Shown here in pieces: positions 30,218 through 36,103 of a DNA stretch of 38,515 nt. Within the stretch, counting starts at the first letter, position 1. Every line of letters begins with the position of its first letter. The stretch spans positions 1-38,515 of IMG/VR virus record IMGVR_UViG_3300025669_000092; one strand, 5' to 3'. The notes under the pieces are model-generated. The model was not told the DNA's origin. It did no database searches and was given only the letters and a program-made list of their open reading frames with translations. The position numbers and the translations under genes are program-made. This stretch comes from a virus.

Positions 30218-30505
30218 TTACTTCCCGAATATCTGTCGGCTCTTTTTTTTTAGAAACTCATTCTCTATTTTAAGTTTGCCAACTTCCTTATAAAGCACTT
30301 CCTCTAGTTTTGATGCATCTTTCTCTTCTTGACTCTTACCTCGCTGAAATGCTTCTGCCGCAAATTCTATCAAATGCTTTTTCCACTCGCTCACCATGTT
30401 AGAATGTACCTCGTAAATTGCTCCAATCTCGGCAGCTGTCTTTTCTTCCTTCAATGCTTCCAACGCTACTTGAGCCTTAAATTCTTTACTGTGCTTTTTT
30501 CTCAT
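30218..30505 (-). CDS. IS3-family transposase OrfA (95 aa)
   Basis: Residues about 5-50 form the helix-turn-helix that binds the element ends (HSKEFKAQVALEALKEEKTA, then EIGAIYEVHSNMVSEWKK). A leucine-zipper-like region follows (KLEEVLYKEVGKLKIENEFL). It ends KKKSRQIFGK just after the slippery A-tract. AGGAGG precedes its ATG at 30505. OrfA alone usually acts as an inhibitor, and OrfAB is the active enzyme. Confidence 0.9.
   Translation of the reverse strand: MRKKHSKEFKAQVALEALKEEKTAAEIGAIYEVHSNMVSEWKKHLIEFAAEAFQRGKSQEEKDASKLEEVLYKEVGKLKIENEFLKKKSRQIFGK
30239..30251 (-). other. Probable -1 ribosomal frameshift site in the transposase
   Basis: On the minus strand a run of nine A is followed by GAGCC (CTAAAAAAAAAGAGCC). 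A -1 slip on A-AAA-AAG takes ribosomes from FLKKK in orfA to EPTDIREVRERVKMLEPKHK in the orfB frame with no intervening stop, as in other IS3 elements. Confidence 0.75.
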
Positions 30506-30737
30506 CTTTTCCTCCTATTCAGACTTTTTTATTGCCCTTTCAGAGGTTTTGCCACCTTAATCTATGCCAGCCTTTTGTCCGAATTTTTCAACCAACTATA
30601 TTATACTTGGACTAGCTATAGACCAGAAGTTTACAAGTCAAGACAAGCGGTAATCAATGCTATGCCAGCAGAAGTTAAAAAATGGAATGATAGCAGCAAA
30701 CGAAGTTTTACAATTATTATATAAAAAGGGGGCAATT

Positions 30738-31070
30738 ATGAAAGTATTAAGAAAAATAAGTAAAAAGGGATTGAGTGAAGTTATCAAAGGGGGCTTTGAC
30801 TTGTTTATGATAAACAATGCCCTATATCAAATTGATGAGTACGACATGGCGGGTAAAAACCTGTCCATTGTGTCGCTTGATAAAGGCATAAGGGTCTTTA
30901 TATCAACAAATAATAGGTATAAAAGCCTTAAAGACTTAGATTTTGAGATTTGCAAGCTCGATTATATCAGGAATGACATACAGTATTATTATAGTCAAAA
31001 CCAAGCTATCAATTTTATGAAACGATTTGATAAAAGGGTAACAAATTATTCAAAGTACGATACTAAATAA
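30738..31070 (+). CDS. Early hypothetical protein (110 aa)
   Basis: ATG at 30738 follows AAAAAGGGGGCAATT, the early-gene leader; an earlier in-frame start at 30657 lies in the 3' remnant of the broken gene. The protein is basic, mixed alpha/beta (LRKISKKGLSEVIKGGFDLF, DMAGKNLSIVSLDKGIRVFI, YYYSQNQAINFMKRFDKRV). No known domain. Because it lies downstream of the insertion in the same operon, its expression may be lowered by polarity. Confidence 0.65.
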   Translation: MKVLRKISKKGLSEVIKGGFDLFMINNALYQIDEYDMAGKNLSIVSLDKGIRVFISTNNRYKSLKDLDFEICKLDYIRNDIQYYYSQNQAINFMKRFDKRVTNYSKYDTK

Positions 31071-31106
31071 AGCTATGCCAAGCTATAAATGGCAAGGGGT
31101 TAAATT

Positions 31107-31526
31107 ATGAATAGAAAAGAACTAAAAGAACTAAAAGATTTTGGCTTTGAAAAAGACGAACTAAAAGAAATTTACACAGAAGCACAAGGCAATGACAATT
31201 TTGAGATTGGCAATTACCGCTTTGTCTCTGATGATAGCATAGACAAGACACAGCAAGATGAATTAAAAGATGATTTGTATATGCTAGGTTGTTTTAATGC
31301 TTGGTTTATAGCTGACATTTTAGAAATGGATACAGAGATAATCGAAACGCTACAAAAATCAGAAGCATTTGAAGGTATAGGTAAAATGTTATTGCCCCAT
31401 ATTGACGAACTACAAGACAAATACTCCAGTATGGACGGCTACGGTCATCACTTTGCGTGTTATGACGGTTGTGATAATGAATTTGACCTAAATGGAGAGC
31501 TATATCATTGTTTTAGAACTAATTAG
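31107..31526 (+). CDS. Acidic early hypothetical protein (139 aa)
   Basis: A strongly acidic protein: N-terminal charged helix (ELKELKDFGFEKDELKEIYT), middle helical region with LGCFNAWFIADILEMDTEII, and the C-terminal DGYGHHFACYDGCDNEFDL and LYHCFRTN. The motif YGHHFAxYDG followed by YxxFRxN recurs in small phage proteins of unknown function. Acidic small early proteins sometimes mimic DNA, but nothing here proves it. ATG has AAGGGG upstream, after a TGCCA/TGGCA hairpin (31076-31094). Confidence 0.65.
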   Translation: MNRKELKELKDFGFEKDELKEIYTEAQGNDNFEIGNYRFVSDDSIDKTQQDELKDDLYMLGCFNAWFIADILEMDTEIIETLQKSEAFEGIGKMLLPHIDELQDKYSSMDGYGHHFACYDGCDNEFDLNGELYHCFRTN

Positions 31527-31534
31527 GGGGCTTT

Positions 31535-31645
31535 ATGAGAATAATACAATATGTTTTTGGGTCTATATCTATGGTTTTTATGGGATTAGGCTGGATATTC
31601 GCTATTCCAGCAATATATATTAAAAATAAAAAAAGAGGTGATTAA
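31535..31645 (+). CDS. Single-span membrane protein (36 aa)
   Basis: ATG at 31535 follows TTAGGGGGCTTT. The product is almost one hydrophobic helix (YVFGSISMVFMGLGWIFAIP, about residues 6-25) with a basic C-terminus KNKKRGD, oriented C-terminus inside by the positive-inside rule. It abuts the next ATG with no gap. Function unknown; small early membrane proteins can alter superinfection or host membrane processes. Confidence 0.6.
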   Translation: MRIIQYVFGSISMVFMGLGWIFAIPAIYIKNKKRGD

Positions 31646-31813
31646 ATGAAAGTAAAAGAACTAATTAAAGAACTTAAAAAGTTTAAAAAAGACAACGATG
31701 TTTTTGTAGCTATTTTCTTTAAAAAGTATGCAGAGGTATGCGAAGTAGAGCAAGTTGACAGTAATAGGGGGCATGCTCAATTAGTAGTTACATCACAAGC
31801 GAAGACAAGATAA
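31646..31813 (+). CDS. Small phage protein of the MKVxELIxEL type (55 aa)
   Basis: The N-terminus KVKELIKELKKFKKDNDVFV and the following beta region match a widespread small phage family whose members start like MTVKELIEELKKLDPEAEV; function unknown. AGAGGTG lies 5 nt before the ATG, which immediately follows the preceding stop. It ends before an AT-rich promoter region. Confidence 0.65.
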   Translation: MKVKELIKELKKFKKDNDVFVAIFFKKYAEVCEVEQVDSNRGHAQLVVTSQAKTR

Positions 31814-31831
31814 ATAAAAGGGGTGTAAAAA

Positions 31832-31893
31832 TGATATAATTATAATAATAAAATATAAATAAATTAGTAAAAACATTATTATTATGGTATGAT
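31832..31893 (+). promoter_or_regulatory. Two extended -10 promoters ahead of the RHH/nuclease operon
   Basis: TGATATAAT (31832-31840) is a perfect extended -10 element, and TGGTATGAT (31885-31893) is a second. Neither has a good -35. Between them ATAATAATA and TATTATTAT form an inverted repeat that could be an operator for the ribbon-helix-helix-like protein encoded next. The 112 bases 31814-31925 contain no gene. Confidence 0.5.
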
Positions 31894-31925
31894 AAAATAT
31901 ACATAAATAAAACGGGGGTATTAAA

Positions 31926-32126
31926 ATGGCAAGAAGTAAAGGAAAAATCGTACAAGCTCGGAATATCGACCCAGATATTTACGAACTTTACAAGAAAAAT
32001 CTCGAGAGCCAAAACAAAATGATTGTTTGGGAATTAGGCGAGTTGCTAAACAAAGCTATGGAATTAGAAAATGACAGATTTGAGATGATACCTGAAAATA
32101 AAGGGGGTGTAAATGCTAAAGGATAA
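31926..32126 (+). CDS. Ribbon-helix-helix-like DNA-binding protein (66 aa)
   Basis: After a basic arm (ARSKGKIVQ) comes ARNIDPDIYELYKKNLESQN and WELGELLNKAMELEN, i.e. a short strand followed by two helices, the layout of CopG/Arc-type repressors. Such proteins are dimeric and bind inverted repeats, often their own promoter; two extended -10 promoters and an AT-rich inverted repeat lie directly upstream. ATG has CGGGGG upstream. It overlaps the nuclease gene by 14 bp. Assigned by pattern only. Confidence 0.6.
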   Translation: MARSKGKIVQARNIDPDIYELYKKNLESQNKMIVWELGELLNKAMELENDRFEMIPENKGGVNAKG

Positions 32127-32919
32127 ACTTCTAAAGCTATACAACGATATAGCTAAAGAACGAAGCGAAAAACAAGACAATAATGTCTTTAGGGCGTCAA
32201 GTGCTGGCAGGTGTGCAAGGGCTTTGGCGTACCAATGGCATGGCTTTAAACGTGAACCTATGCAAGCTCGTGGCATTAGAGTTTTCAAACATGGTGATGT
32301 AATTGAAGAAGCTGTCGATAGAGATTGCGATGAGTATAAAGAACGGTACGGAGAAGATATACTTACTGATAGACAACTCGAGGGGCAATATATACTACCG
32401 CAGACCGAACAACCTATAACAACTCACATTGACGGGATTACAAAACACGAAGGCGAAGAAGTGATAGCCAATATCAAAACTTCGGCTGACGGAGGTTTTA
32501 ATATGGCTGAGCGTGGTATGTTTGAATATTCACACGCTTGTCAAGCTCATGTCGAGATGAAAGCCATAAATGCAACACACAATAAAAACATCAATAAGGC
32601 TTTGTATTACTACTATAGAAAACAGACTTCACACGACGCTGAGATAGTATGCCAATTTGACGAAAAGATAATGCTTGAAATTGAGAATAGATTTAGGAAA
32701 GTTTTAGCTTCTACACCTGAAAATCTACCAGACAGAGAGCTAGAACAGTACGGGGGCATTAAAGAAGAACAGAGCTTTCCTTGTACTTACTGTGGTTATA
32801 ACAAATATTGTTATCCTGATAGAGTTACAATGATAATAAAAGGCAAGCCAAAACTATGCAAGACTGATTATGTTCCTGCAATAGTAAAGCCTAGAAAAAA
32901 AAAGGGGGAGATTAAATAA
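32113..32919 (+). CDS. Cas4/RecB-like PD-(D/E)XK nuclease with Fe-S cysteines (268 aa)
   Basis: SSAGRCARALAYQWHGF (C34), H60 in FKHGDVIEE, D107 in HIDGI, then IANIKTS (N120, K122) and Q144, with C224, C227 and C233 (CTYCGYNKYC) at the end. One N-terminal plus three C-terminal Cys is the Fe-S arrangement of Cas4/AddB-type exonucleases. In phages these proteins process DNA ends for recombination or replication. The usual catalytic Glu of the ExK motif is Asn here, so activity is uncertain. It overlaps the RHH-like gene by 14 bp and the next gene by 1 bp. Confidence 0.75.
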   Translation: MLKDKLLKLYNDIAKERSEKQDNNVFRASSAGRCARALAYQWHGFKREPMQARGIRVFKHGDVIEEAVDRDCDEYKERYGEDILTDRQLEGQYILPQTEQPITTHIDGITKHEGEEVIANIKTSADGGFNMAERGMFEYSHACQAHVEMKAINATHNKNINKALYYYYRKQTSHDAEIVCQFDEKIMLEIENRFRKVLASTPENLPDRELEQYGGIKEEQSFPCTYCGYNKYCYPDRVTMIIKGKPKLCKTDYVPAIVKPRKKKGEIK

Positions 32920-33242
32920 TGCAAGAAAAATTACTAATTGAAAAACTAAACAGAACAGATAAAGATAGGGACGGAAACGAGCTAGTTAATAAACTAGGCA
33001 AGCCATACACAAGGCTTGGAGTTTATGCAAATGGTAAATGGTATTCTGGCTTTTCTGATGATTGGAACTCAGCTTGGGTTATTGGTGATACTATAGAAGT
33101 AACAACTGAGAAAACTACTGGCAGAGATGGCAAGACTTACTACAATCTTATAGCACCTGAAAGCAAAAAAGCTCAATCTATAGGTATGCAAGAACAGCTT
33201 GATAGAATAGAAGCCAAAATCGATAAAATATTGGGGGCGTAA
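32919..33242 (+). CDS. OB-fold-like protein, possible ssDNA-binding (107 aa)
   Basis: A beta-rich segment (LGKPYTRLGVYANGKWYSGF, WVIGDTIEVTTEKTTGRDGK, YYNLIAP; residues about 25-80) reads like an OB barrel: strand with Gly/Trp/Tyr exposed aromatics, then a helix, then strands. The C-terminus is a short coiled coil (EQLDRIEAKIDKILGA) that could oligomerise it. Gene order after a recombination nuclease and before the replication initiator supports a single-strand DNA-binding function, but this is inference. The start overlaps the preceding stop (TAATG). Confidence 0.55.
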   Translation: MQEKLLIEKLNRTDKDRDGNELVNKLGKPYTRLGVYANGKWYSGFSDDWNSAWVIGDTIEVTTEKTTGRDGKTYYNLIAPESKKAQSIGMQEQLDRIEAKIDKILGA

Positions 33243-33524
33243 ATGAAAAAACCAACAAGTATAAACGGTTTTATTACAGACCAAGCCGACAAGGTACTTA
33301 GGGAGAGTGCTGTCGTTGCCAGAGATAAACACGCTAATAATTTAGGCGAACAACAAGCGTTATATTGTCATATTGGGTCACAAATTACTGCTAATATTCT
33401 GTTCTCGCTATGGTGTTCTATTAAAATTATGGGTGGTACAGACCACGCAAATGACTGGATAGATGAACTGACTGTAAAGATTAAAGATAAAATAAATCAA
33501 AAAGGTGATAAAGATGAAAAATGA
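33243..33524 (+). CDS. Hypothetical protein (93 aa)
   Basis: The middle (ANNLGEQQALYCHIGSQITA, ILFSLWCSIKIMGG) is a hydrophobic helical core, and the C-terminus is charged (VKIKDKINQKGDKDEK). No domain recognised. It starts directly after the stop of the preceding gene, with TTGGGGGCG overlapping it, and overlaps the next gene by 11 bp, so it belongs to the same transcript as the replication/recombination genes. Confidence 0.6.
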   Translation: MKKPTSINGFITDQADKVLRESAVVARDKHANNLGEQQALYCHIGSQITANILFSLWCSIKIMGGTDHANDWIDELTVKIKDKINQKGDKDEK

Positions 33525-33912
33525 AGAAACTAAAATCAATAACCTTAACAAAGTATTTGATGATATTTTTAAACAGTTTTCTAAGCCAGTACCAGAGATT
33601 ACACCTGAAAATTTTTCAAGGGGTATGTTACAGGAATATCTTAGAGAAGTTTTAGATATATCGCCATTAACATTAGAGCAGGAAATTTATAAATTCGTTT
33701 GCAATAACAACGAAGCAATCGAGCCTGTTTTATCCGCTGTCCGTATGAAAGAAGGCGAGATGAACGACGGCTTAGAGCTGGCTGGTGAGTATGAAAAAAA
33801 AAAGGTAGATACTAGCGTAAAGGTTGCGAAGGTTAAAACCTATACGACAAAATCAGGAATAACGAGGAGAGCTACAACAAGAAGGTCACATAAAAGAAAG
33901 TTGAGTAAATAA
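33514..33912 (+). CDS. Hypothetical protein with basic tail (132 aa)
   Basis: ATG at 33514 is preferred because AAGGTG (33502-33507) is 6 nt upstream; an in-frame GTG at 33505 overlaps it. The N-terminal two thirds are helical and acidic (NLNKVFDDIFKQFSKPVPEI, YLREVLDISPLTLEQEIYKF), and the last ~40 residues are strongly basic and Thr-rich (TTKSGITRRATTRRSHKRKL), likely contacting nucleic acid. It is the last gene before a new promoter. Function unknown. Confidence 0.6.
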   Translation: MKNEETKINNLNKVFDDIFKQFSKPVPEITPENFSRGMLQEYLREVLDISPLTLEQEIYKFVCNNNEAIEPVLSAVRMKEGEMNDGLELAGEYEKKKVDTSVKVAKVKTYTTKSGITRRATTRRSHKRKLSK

Positions 33913-33922
33913 TTATTTTTTG

Positions 33923-33951
33923 TTGACAGTTTTATTTTATTAGGAGATTAT
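33923..33951 (+). promoter_or_regulatory. Promoter for the structured leader and replication genes
   Basis: TTGACA (33923-33928), 17-nt spacer, GATTAT (33946-33951). Transcription should start near 33958, directly at the beginning of the structured RNA described below. Confidence 0.55.
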
Positions 33952-33957
33952 TATTTT

Positions 33958-34080
33958 ATGCTAACGGTAACAAAATGTATTATTATTGGTTATAACGACA
34001 CTGGGATTTCTAATCCGTTAGCAACAGTGTCTTGTAATAGCAGGGTTGGGTTTTATGAGCCTAGCCCTGTTTATATTTTA
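33958..34080 (+). ncRNA. Structured leader or small RNA with predicted pseudoknot and terminator-like hairpin
   Basis: Four pairings are visible: GACACTG (33997-34003) with CAGTGTC (34025-34031); GGATT (34004-34008) with AATCC (34012-34016), stacked directly inside the first; CTAAC near the RNA 5' end (33961-33965) with the bulge GTTAG (34017-34021), a pseudoknot; and a separate 10-bp stem (34041-34050 with 34060-34069, two G-U pairs) followed by TTTATATTTTA. A small 43-codon ORF (33958-34089) also lies here but looks unlike a protein. It could be a cis leader controlling the initiator gene, or a free small RNA ended by the last hairpin. Confidence 0.5.
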
Positions 34081-34094
34081 AAGGAGTGATTGTT

Positions 34095-34862
34095 TTGGAT
34101 AAAGACAAACAGGTTTATTACTGGATTATGCTTAAAGATGACTTCTTTGAAGATGAAGCGATTAAGGTAATTGAAAGTATGGACAATGGCAAAGACTATG
34201 TTTTATTTCTGCTAAAGCTCTATATCAAATCTGCTAAAAAAGATGGTTATTTAAAACTAACAGAAGCTATCCCTTATAGTCCTAAAACATTAGCAAGTAT
34301 CACCAGCACAAATATAGATATAGTTGATAAAGCTATTAAAATATTCCAAGACTTTAATCTTCTAAGTGTTTGTGATGATGGAACTATTTACTTAAACAGG
34401 ATTAAGGAAATGGTTGGTAGCGAAACTCATTCTTCAGTTAGAAAAAGAATATATAGAGAGAAACAAACGGCAATAGAAAACAATAAACAACAAGGTGTTT
34501 TGGGACAAAGTCCCAGTGATGTCCCGCCAATGTCGCACAGAGTTAAGAGTAAAGAGATAAGAGATAAGAATATAATACCAGCAGAACTGGTTAGTAAGTT
34601 TGAACTAATATGGGAGAAATATCCTAAGAAGCTAGGAAAGAAAGCTGCGCTTAAACACTACTCTGCTACTGTTAAAAGTTTAGATGACTTTACCCTAATT
34701 GAAAAAGCATTAGTTAATTACACAGACAGTTTACGCAAAAATGGTACGGAAGATAAATATATCCAGAATGGGTCAACATGGTTTAATAATTGGCATGATT
34801 GGATAACTATAAATAAAAAACAAGAAATTAACGTATGGGGGGGCTTAAAAGATGTGGAATAG
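34095..34862 (+). CDS. Replication initiator, Phage_rep_org_N type (255 aa, TTG start)
   Basis: The N-terminal ~90 residues (YYWIMLKDDFFEDEAIKVIE, YVLFLLKLYIKSAKKDGYLK, ALASITSTN-like) match the phage replisome-organiser N-terminal domain, a winged-helix DNA-binding module. A linker is followed by a C-terminal domain (KFELIWEKYPKKLGKKAALK, ending NGSTWFNNWHDW) common to phage initiators that load the helicase. TTG at 34095 is chosen because AAAGGAG (34080-34086) is 8 nt upstream; in-frame GTG at 34086 overlaps that site. It overlaps the helicase gene by 11 bp. Confidence 0.8.
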   Translation: MDKDKQVYYWIMLKDDFFEDEAIKVIESMDNGKDYVLFLLKLYIKSAKKDGYLKLTEAIPYSPKTLASITSTNIDIVDKAIKIFQDFNLLSVCDDGTIYLNRIKEMVGSETHSSVRKRIYREKQTAIENNKQQGVLGQSPSDVPPMSHRVKSKEIRDKNIIPAELVSKFELIWEKYPKKLGKKAALKHYSATVKSLDDFTLIEKALVNYTDSLRKNGTEDKYIQNGSTWFNNWHDWITINKKQEINVWGGLKDVE

Positions 34863-35862
34863 TTTTAACTCACAAGCAAGTACAGAATATAGAGCTATGA
34901 ACAGGGGTAATATTATACCTTATCCTGTTGAGTTCCTGAACAGGTCTTTGACAGGCATTAGACCAACGGACTTGATATTTATAGGTGCTAGGAGTGGTGC
35001 TGGAAAGACAGAGTTTGCTGCTATGCTTGCACAGAATGTATCTAAGCTAGGTAAGCAGGTATATTACTTTGCACTTGAAGCAGACAGGGGTGAGATTGAA
35101 AGCAGGTTGTTATATCGTGAGTTTGCTAAGATATATTATACTGGCAAGAATTATATTCCTATTAACTACCGAGATTTTAGTGATGGTAATTATGATGGTA
35201 CATTAAGGGATTATATCAAACAAGCTGGTGCAAACTGTAACAAGGTAATGCAAAACGTAAATATTCTATACCGAGAGGACAATTTCACAGTAGATAGTTT
35301 TGAGGAGCAGGTTGGCAGTGTAAAAGAATATGCAGACCTAATCCTATTAGACCATGTCCACCATTTTGATATGAATACTGACAGGGAAACGCAAGAACTT
35401 AAAAAAATAGTTAAGCGGTTAAGGGATATAAATATCCTAATCAAAAAGCCAATAGCCTGTATTGCACACTTTAGAAAGTCAGATAGAAAGACCCAAGAGC
35501 TTGTACCAGGGTTTGAGGATTTGTACGGTAGTAGTGAGATTTCCAAAGAAGCCACACAGGTTATAACACTAGCCCCGATAACACACGAGGGATTGTGTCA
35601 AGCACTCAACGCAACCATAGATGTTAAAGATATGCCGTTGGCTCACGAAGCTCCTACACTGTTTAGAATACCAAAGTTTAGAAAGTTAGGGTCTGTAACA
35701 AAATATGTCGCTTTGGTTATGTATAACAATAGGACTAATAGTTATAACACAGGTTTTAAATTATTTAGGTTTAAAAAGAATGGCATGGAGTTAGAAGCTG
35801 TGGACACCCCTGATTTTATGCAAGAGTTTAGAGCGGAGGACTTTGATAATGGAAGTATTTAA
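34852..35862 (+). CDS. DnaB-like replicative helicase core (336 aa)
   Basis: A RecA-type ATPase: Walker A GARSGAGKT (residues 45-53), E77 in YYFALEADRGEIE, Walker B LILLDH (D167), and a downstream sensor region PIACIAHFRKSDRK. The protein lacks the N-terminal DnaB primase-binding domain, consistent with compact phage helicases. It unwinds the fork after loading by the initiator encoded just upstream, with which it overlaps 11 bp. The C-terminal ~90 residues (TLFRIPKFRKLGSVTKYVAL) are less typical. No polymerase is visible in the window, so host polymerase is probably used. Confidence 0.82.
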   Translation: MWNSFNSQASTEYRAMNRGNIIPYPVEFLNRSLTGIRPTDLIFIGARSGAGKTEFAAMLAQNVSKLGKQVYYFALEADRGEIESRLLYREFAKIYYTGKNYIPINYRDFSDGNYDGTLRDYIKQAGANCNKVMQNVNILYREDNFTVDSFEEQVGSVKEYADLILLDHVHHFDMNTDRETQELKKIVKRLRDINILIKKPIACIAHFRKSDRKTQELVPGFEDLYGSSEISKEATQVITLAPITHEGLCQALNATIDVKDMPLAHEAPTLFRIPKFRKLGSVTKYVALVMYNNRTNSYNTGFKLFRFKKNGMELEAVDTPDFMQEFRAEDFDNGSI

Positions 35863-36103
35863 TGGCACACTAGCTGATATTAAGAAAGTCTATCCTAAAG
35901 AACTTGATGAATGGGGTTATAATATTGTAGTTGTTAACAAGATGGGTTGTAGTTCTTACGATAGTGATTGTAATACCTATCCTAACAGAGAGCCTTACTT
36001 ATGTCAGACACGAAGTCAAGCCGATGAATATTGCAATATGATTATTGACGGACTAGACGCTTATGAAACAAGCATTAAGAACTCGGGGGGGGAAAATGAC
36101 TAA
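35849..36103 (+). CDS. Hypothetical protein (84 aa)
   Basis: ATG at 35849 has GGAGG (35835-35839) 9 nt upstream; an in-frame TTG at 35843 is possible. The product has FNGTLADIKKVYPKELDEWG (N-terminal), several Cys (MGCSSYDSDCNTYPN, YLCQT, YCNM) and an acidic end. The Cys pattern could form a metal site. No family recognised. It overlaps the helicase gene by 14 bp and the next gene by 8 bp. Confidence 0.6.
   Translation: MEVFNGTLADIKKVYPKELDEWGYNIVVVNKMGCSSYDSDCNTYPNREPYLCQTRSQADEYCNMIIDGLDAYETSIKNSGGEND

Larger units (their letters stand above)
29317..30577 (-). mobile_element. IS3-family insertion sequence (about 1.26 kb)
   Basis: It contains orfA and orfB of an IS3-family transposase on the minus strand, both intact. 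Subterminal inverted repeats are visible: TTAAGGTGTAAAACCTCC at 29339-29356 against the reverse complement of 30543-30560 (TTAAGGTGGCAAAACCTC), with GACAAA further out on both sides. A duplicated TTGTCC flanks the element, of which 3-4 bp would be the target duplication, so the exact outer ends are uncertain by a few bases. No decay is seen, suggesting a recent insertion. Confidence 0.8.
29215..30724 (+). pseudogene. Early gene split by the IS3-family element (82 aa if restored)
   Basis: The 5' part (29215-29319) begins ATG ATT ACA after AAAGGGGGCTAAT and encodes MITKAIFKAGKDKKGQWRMF onward to GSLS. The 3' part (30581-30724) encodes EFFNQLYYTWTSYRPEVYKS onward to SFTIII and a stop. TTGTCC occurs at both edges (29314-29319 and 30575-30580) in the same codon phase, so joining them restores one open frame of 82 codons. 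Without excision the 5' part reads into the element and stops at 29347-29349 (44 codons). Product unrecognised. Confidence 0.7.

Noticed and set aside
30329-30724. 131-codon plus-strand ORF crossing the insertion element edge
   Set aside because: Its first part is antisense to orfA; only the last 48 codons are the true 3' part of the split early gene.
33958-34089. 43-codon ORF in the structured leader
   Set aside because: It starts at the predicted transcription start and its sequence is dominated by inverted repeats, so RNA structure explains the DNA better than a protein. It cannot be fully excluded.
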